Part shown: positions 6,717-9,410 of the stretch, piece after piece
Position numbering within the stretch: position 1 is the stretch's first letter
Layout of the letters: every line of letters begins with the position of its first letter
Program-made: the position numbers and the translations under genes
Notes under the pieces: model-generated
Databases searched by the model: none
What the model was told of the DNA's origin: nothing
What the model saw: only the letters and a program-made list of their open reading frames with translations
DNA from: Flavobacterium sp.
GTDB lineage: Bacteria; Bacteroidota; Bacteroidia; Flavobacteriales; Flavobacteriaceae
Reading direction: 5' to 3'
DNA: 9,410 nucleotides
Assembly (NCBI RefSeq): GCF_003525665.1
Contig: NZ_DQDX01000204.1
Coordinates: 866-10,275 of the forward strand

Positions 6717-6726
6717 CCTAAGTTGC
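6713..6726 (+). promoter_or_regulatory. Putative Crp/Fnr operator upstream of the TauE gene
   Basis: GTAAC-CTAA-GTTGC is an imperfect palindrome in which 4 of 5 positions match between half-sites; GTAAC/GTTAC half-sites are typical of some Bacteroidetes Crp/Fnr regulators. It overlaps the stop codon of the regulator gene. Its centre (6719.5) is 36.5 bases upstream of the end of a -7-like GACCTTTG (6749-6756), placing it near -41, the class II activator position. The site before the fusion gene has identical spacing. Confidence 0.5.
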
Positions 6727-6731
6727 ACAGC

Positions 6732-6747
6732 ATAAATTTGAATTTAT
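6732..6747. repeat. Perfect inverted repeat ATAAATT-TG-AATTTAT
   Basis: Two 7-base arms, ATAAATT (6732-6738) and AATTTAT (6741-6747), flank TG in the gap between the regulator gene and the TauE gene. The repeat overlaps TAAATTTG (6733-6740), a full match to the -7 consensus but without a good -33 partner. It could be a repressor site, or it could be chance in AT-rich DNA. Confidence 0.5.
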
Positions 6748-6773
6748 CGACCTTTGTGTCAACAAAAAAATAA

Positions 6774-7577
6774 ATGGAAATTAATTATATAATTGGCTAC
6801 TTTTTGGCGGTATTGGTTGGAATAACTCTAGGTTTAATAGGAAGTGGCGGTTCTATTTTATCAGTGCCAGTTCTGGTTTACATTATGGGAATCGAACCTA
6901 TTTTGGCAACAGCTTATTCGTTATTTGTTGTGGGAACTACTGCATTAGTTGGAGGTTTTCAAAAGGCAACGCAGAAATTAGTCGATTTTAAAAAGGTTTT
7001 ATTGTTTGGATTTCCAACAATATCTGCCGTTTTCTTAACCCGAAAATTTATTGTTCCAGCTATTCCAGATGTAATTTTTTCTACAGCAACTTTTACGCTG
7101 CACAAGTCGGTTTTGATTATGGTTGTTTTTGCAATTGTAATGATATCGGCTTCGATTAGAATGATAAAACCATTGAAAGAAAAGATTATTAATGATGATT
7201 CAAAGCTAAATTACTTCAGAATTATTTTGCAAGGATTATTTATCGGATTAGTAGCTGGATTTGTTGGTGCTGGTGGCGGATTTTTAATAATTCCTGCGTT
7301 GTTATTTTTAGCAAAAACACCAATGAAAATGGCTGTTGGAACATCACTTTTTATTGTGGCAGTTCAGTCCTTAATCGGATTTGTTGGTGATATTAGACCA
7401 GATCAAATTATTGATTGGAAAGTGGTTCTAATTTTTACAGGATGTTCTATTATTGGAGTTTTCATCGGAAATTATTTATCGAAAAAATTCTCTGGAGATA
7501 AATTAAAAACAGGTTTTGGATGGTTTGTTCTCGCTATGGGAATTTATATTCTTGCAAAAGAACTTCTCTTATCTTAA
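6774..7577 (+). CDS. TauE/SafE-family sulfite (anion) exporter
   Basis: Polytopic inner-membrane protein of the TauE/SafE family (formerly DUF81), whose members move sulfite, sulfoacetate or related organosulfur anions. The 267 residues are full length, with about eight hydrophobic segments in two homologous halves. Each half carries the family's glycine-rich signature: GLIGSGGSILSVPVLVY near 20-36 and GFVGAGGGFLIIPALLF near 162-178. A cytoplasmic loop near 130-145 (MIKPLKEKIINDDSKL) separates the halves. The ATG at 6774 begins directly before the first membrane helix. The gene lies 57 bases after the Crp/Fnr regulator and 74 bases before the MBL-rhodanese fusion. Persulfide dioxygenases release sulfite, so exporting it is the natural job for this protein. 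The substrate is inferred from context, since the family also includes unrelated transporters. Confidence 0.9.
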   Translation: MEINYIIGYFLAVLVGITLGLIGSGGSILSVPVLVYIMGIEPILATAYSLFVVGTTALVGGFQKATQKLVDFKKVLLFGFPTISAVFLTRKFIVPAIPDVIFSTATFTLHKSVLIMVVFAIVMISASIRMIKPLKEKIINDDSKLNYFRIILQGLFIGLVAGFVGAGGGFLIIPALLFLAKTPMKMAVGTSLFIVAVQSLIGFVGDIRPDQIIDWKVVLIFTGCSIIGVFIGNYLSKKFSGDKLKTGFGWFVLAMGIYILAKELLLS

Positions 7578-7590
7578 TCTTTTTATAAAT

Positions 7591-7604
7591 GTAACATTTG
7601 ATAC
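7591..7604 (+). promoter_or_regulatory. Putative Crp/Fnr operator upstream of the MBL-rhodanese gene
   Basis: GTAAC-ATTT-GATAC is an imperfect palindrome (4 of 5 positions) with the same GTAAC-N4-GnnnC layout as the site before the TauE gene. Its centre (7597.5) is 36.5 bases upstream of the end of a -7-like TATTTTTA (7627-7634), the same distance as at the other site. No -33 element lies at proper spacing, as expected of an activator-dependent promoter. Confidence 0.5.
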
Positions 7605-7651
7605 GCTGCATTAATTTCAAATCGATTATTTTTACATAAAATTACAAACAG

Positions 7652-9076
7652 ATGAAAATACAACAAATATATACAGGATGTTTAGCACAAGGTGCTTATT
7701 ACATTGAAAGTAATGGTGAAGTTGCCATTATCGATCCATTACGCGAAGTACAACCTTATATTGATATTGCTGTTGCAAATAATGCTCAGATAAAATACAT
7801 TTTCGAAACCCATTTCCACGCCGATTTTGTAAGTGGACACGTTACTTTAGCTGAAAAAACAGGAGCTCCAATTGTTTATGGTCCAGAAGCGAATCCAAGT
7901 TTTAAAGCTCATATTGCTACTGATGGCGAGGTTTTTAAATTGGGTGAAATTACAATTACTTGTCTTCATACACCTGGACACACCATGGAAAGTTCGTGTT
8001 ATTTATTGAGAGATAAAGACGGAAAAGACTATGCGCTTTTCAGCGGAGATACCTTATTTCTTGGTGATGTTGGACGACCAGATTTAGCTCAAAAAGCAGC
8101 ACACATGACGCAAGAACAATTAGCCGGAATTTTATTCGACAGTTTGCGAAATAAAGTAATGACTTTGGCCGATGATGTAATTGTTTATCCAGCTCACGGT
8201 GCCGGAAGTGCTTGCGGAAAAAATTTAAGTAAAGAAACCGTAGGAAGTATTGGCGATCAAAAAGCGACTAATTATGCGCTTCGTGCCAACATGACTCGAG
8301 AAGAGTTCATTGCTGAAGTTACCGATGGTTTATTGCCACCGCCAGCTTATTTCCCAATGAATGTGAAACTTAATAAAGAAGGTTATGCTAATGTTGAGGA
8401 TATTATCAGCGAAGCAAAAGCATTTGACGCAAAAACTTTTGAACTAGTTGCAAACGAAACAGAAGCATTAATTTTAGACGTTCGTCATCAAGATGATTTT
8501 GCAAAAGGTCATATTCCGAAATCAATTTTTATTGGGATTGATGGACAATTTGCTCCTTGGGTTGGTGCTTTAATTTTAGATGTAAAACAACCTATTTTAT
8601 TGGTAACTCCAATGGGTAGAGAAGAAGAAACGATAATGCGATTGGCTAGAGTAGGATATGACAACACCGTTGGATATCTCGACGGCGGATTTGAATCGTG
8701 GAAAAATGCCGGATTAGAATTTGATACAGTTACTTCGGTTTCTGCAGAAAAATTGGAGGAAATTTTGAACCAAGTTCCAAATGACAATACAAAAATTCCA
8801 GTTTTTGATGTGAGAAAACCAGGAGAATATACTGCCGAACATATTTTAGATGTGCCATCAACGCCATTGGATTTTATCAACGATCATTTATCAGAATTTC
8901 CTAAAGAAGAAACTTTTTATGTGCATTGTGCTGGTGGATATCGTTCTATGATTGCGGCTTCTATATTAAAATCTCGTGGTTATCATAACGTTATTGATGT
9001 TTTGGGCGGATTTTCGGCAATTAAGAAAACTGAAATTAAGACAACAAATTACGTTTGTCCATCAACTTTGAAGTAA
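7652..9076 (+). CDS. Persulfide dioxygenase-rhodanese fusion, CstB-like (MBL + two rhodanese domains)
   Basis: Probable multidomain enzyme that oxidises low-molecular-weight persulfides to sulfite or thiosulfate. Residues 1-230 are an ETHE1-type metallo-beta-lactamase domain. THFHADFVSGH (53-63) carries H54, H56 and D58; H110 lies in HTPGH and D133 in SGDTLFLGD; H54, H110 and D133 are the expected Fe(II) ligands, and GRPDL follows at 141-145. Residues about 262-355 form a rhodanese fold whose active loop TPMGRE (319-324) lacks the catalytic Cys. Residues about 365-465 are a second rhodanese with an intact CAGGYRS loop (C426). The order MBL, degenerate rhodanese, active rhodanese, together with Cys at 10 and 188, matches Staphylococcus aureus CstB, which uses bacillithiol and CoA persulfides. 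At 474 residues it is slightly longer than CstB as I recall it. There is no signal peptide, so it is cytoplasmic. It is preceded by the exporter gene and an operator-like palindrome. Confidence 0.9.
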   Translation: MKIQQIYTGCLAQGAYYIESNGEVAIIDPLREVQPYIDIAVANNAQIKYIFETHFHADFVSGHVTLAEKTGAPIVYGPEANPSFKAHIATDGEVFKLGEITITCLHTPGHTMESSCYLLRDKDGKDYALFSGDTLFLGDVGRPDLAQKAAHMTQEQLAGILFDSLRNKVMTLADDVIVYPAHGAGSACGKNLSKETVGSIGDQKATNYALRANMTREEFIAEVTDGLLPPPAYFPMNVKLNKEGYANVEDIISEAKAFDAKTFELVANETEALILDVRHQDDFAKGHIPKSIFIGIDGQFAPWVGALILDVKQPILLVTPMGREEETIMRLARVGYDNTVGYLDGGFESWKNAGLEFDTVTSVSAEKLEEILNQVPNDNTKIPVFDVRKPGEYTAEHILDVPSTPLDFINDHLSEFPKEETFYVHCAGGYRSMIAASILKSRGYHNVIDVLGGFSAIKKTEIKTTNYVCPSTLK

Positions 9077-9132
9077 ATTTAGAATAAAATCACAATTAAG
9101 TTAAATTTAAGAAGGTAGATAAAATATTTTTC

Positions 9133-9140
9133 TATATTTG
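9133..9140 (+). promoter_or_regulatory. -7 promoter element of the small Lys/Cys-rich protein gene
   Basis: TATATTTG is an exact match to the Bacteroidetes -7 consensus TAnnTTTG, 41 bases before the ATG at 9182. No clear TTTG -33 element is present at the usual distance, so the promoter may be weak or factor-dependent. It indicates that the small gene is transcribed separately from the fusion gene. Confidence 0.5.
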
Positions 9141-9181
9141 ATTTATTAAAATACAATTATTAATTAAAACTAAAATATAAA

Positions 9182-9367
9182 ATGAAAAAAGTAACATCAA
9201 TTTTAGCTGTAGCAGCATTTTTATTTGCAATGAATGTAAATGCACAAGAGCAAGAACCAAAAGCTAAAAAGAAAGCTAAAACAGAAAAATCTACTTCAAC
9301 TACAGATAAAAAATCTTGTTCTGAAGGTGAGAAAAAAGCTGGATGTTGTTCTAAAAAAGCAGCATAA
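9182..9367 (+). CDS. Small exported Lys/Cys-rich protein
   Basis: A 61-residue protein of unknown function. It has a clear Sec signal peptide (MKK, hydrophobic core near 6-17, AMNVNA with likely cleavage after A21), which leaves a mature peptide of only about 40 residues. The mature part is strongly basic and of low complexity, rich in Lys, Ser, Thr and Glu, with three cysteines at 46, 55 and 56 in CSEGEKK and GCCSKK contexts. There is no lipobox, so a soluble periplasmic or secreted peptide is expected. Short exported Lys/Cys-rich proteins of this kind occur in flavobacteria, and the cysteines could bind a metal or react with sulfur species or oxidants. The gene lies 105 bases after the MBL-rhodanese fusion with its own -7 element. 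The link to the sulfur genes is positional only. Confidence 0.8.
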   Translation: MKKVTSILAVAAFLFAMNVNAQEQEPKAKKKAKTEKSTSTTDKKSCSEGEKKAGCCSKKAA

Positions 9368-9410
9368 ATTTATAAATTGTTAATTGAATTTAAAAGTGTT
9401 TGAGAAATCA

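Noticed and set aside
8509..8880. Minus-strand open frame of 123 codons
   Set aside because: It is antisense to the rhodanese domains of the fusion gene, with no promoter and no recognisable protein features.
1..9410. Mobile element, CRISPR, toxin-antitoxin or phage-defence system
   Set aside because: No transposase, integrase, terminal repeats, spacer array or defence-type domain could be found on either strand; the tRNA gene shows no adjacent integrase or duplicated 3' end.

Overview
The window reads as chromosomal DNA of a Bacteroidetes bacterium, most likely Flavobacterium or a close relative. Supporting signs are the AT-rich composition, the absence of Shine-Dalgarno sequences, several Bacteroidetes-type promoters (TTG or TTTG near -33 with TAnnTTTG near -7), a bacillithiol gene, and a DUF3667 membrane protein of flavobacterial type. 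I see no insertion sequence, prophage, CRISPR array or other sign of mobile DNA. Gene density is high. Once the DUF3667 gene is given its full length, the longest stretch without a protein gene is about 205 bases (1382-1586), and it holds a tRNA gene with its promoter and terminator.

Left part (1-4255), housekeeping. The window opens inside the 3' end of an isochorismate synthase gene (menF/entC type), followed on the same strand by bshB1, the bacillithiol deacetylase. A free-standing tRNA-His(GTG) follows. Its terminator also serves lpxD, a lipid A acyltransferase gene on the opposite strand. Divergent from lpxD is an unrecognised small exported protein, and convergent to that is a lipoprotein M28 zinc peptidase. 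A second bidirectional terminator separates these last two.

Middle part (4353-6716). On the minus strand lies a DUF3667 protein: N-terminal zinc ribbon, then membrane segments. Its conserved N-terminus is open only as far as a CTG codon that sits two codons downstream of an in-frame stop, so it either uses CTG as a start or has lost its normal start. On the plus strand a DUF1801 protein and a Crp/Fnr-family regulator form a tight two-gene operon (3-base gap).

Right part (6717-9410), probable sulfur-stress island. The regulator is followed by a TauE/SafE-type exporter and then by a metallo-beta-lactamase/rhodanese/rhodanese fusion, built like the persulfide dioxygenase-sulfurtransferase CstB. 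A small exported Lys/Cys-rich protein closes the window. Both the exporter and the fusion gene carry a GTAAC-N4-GnnnC imperfect palindrome placed exactly the same distance upstream of a -7-like element, at the position expected of a class II Crp/Fnr activator. My reading is that the cysteine-rich Crp/Fnr protein senses reactive sulfur and switches on persulfide oxidation (fusion enzyme) and sulfite export (TauE). The presence of bshB1 nearby suggests that bacillithiol persulfide could be one physiological substrate. The family assignments are well supported by the sequence. The regulatory circuit and the choice of substrate are inference.
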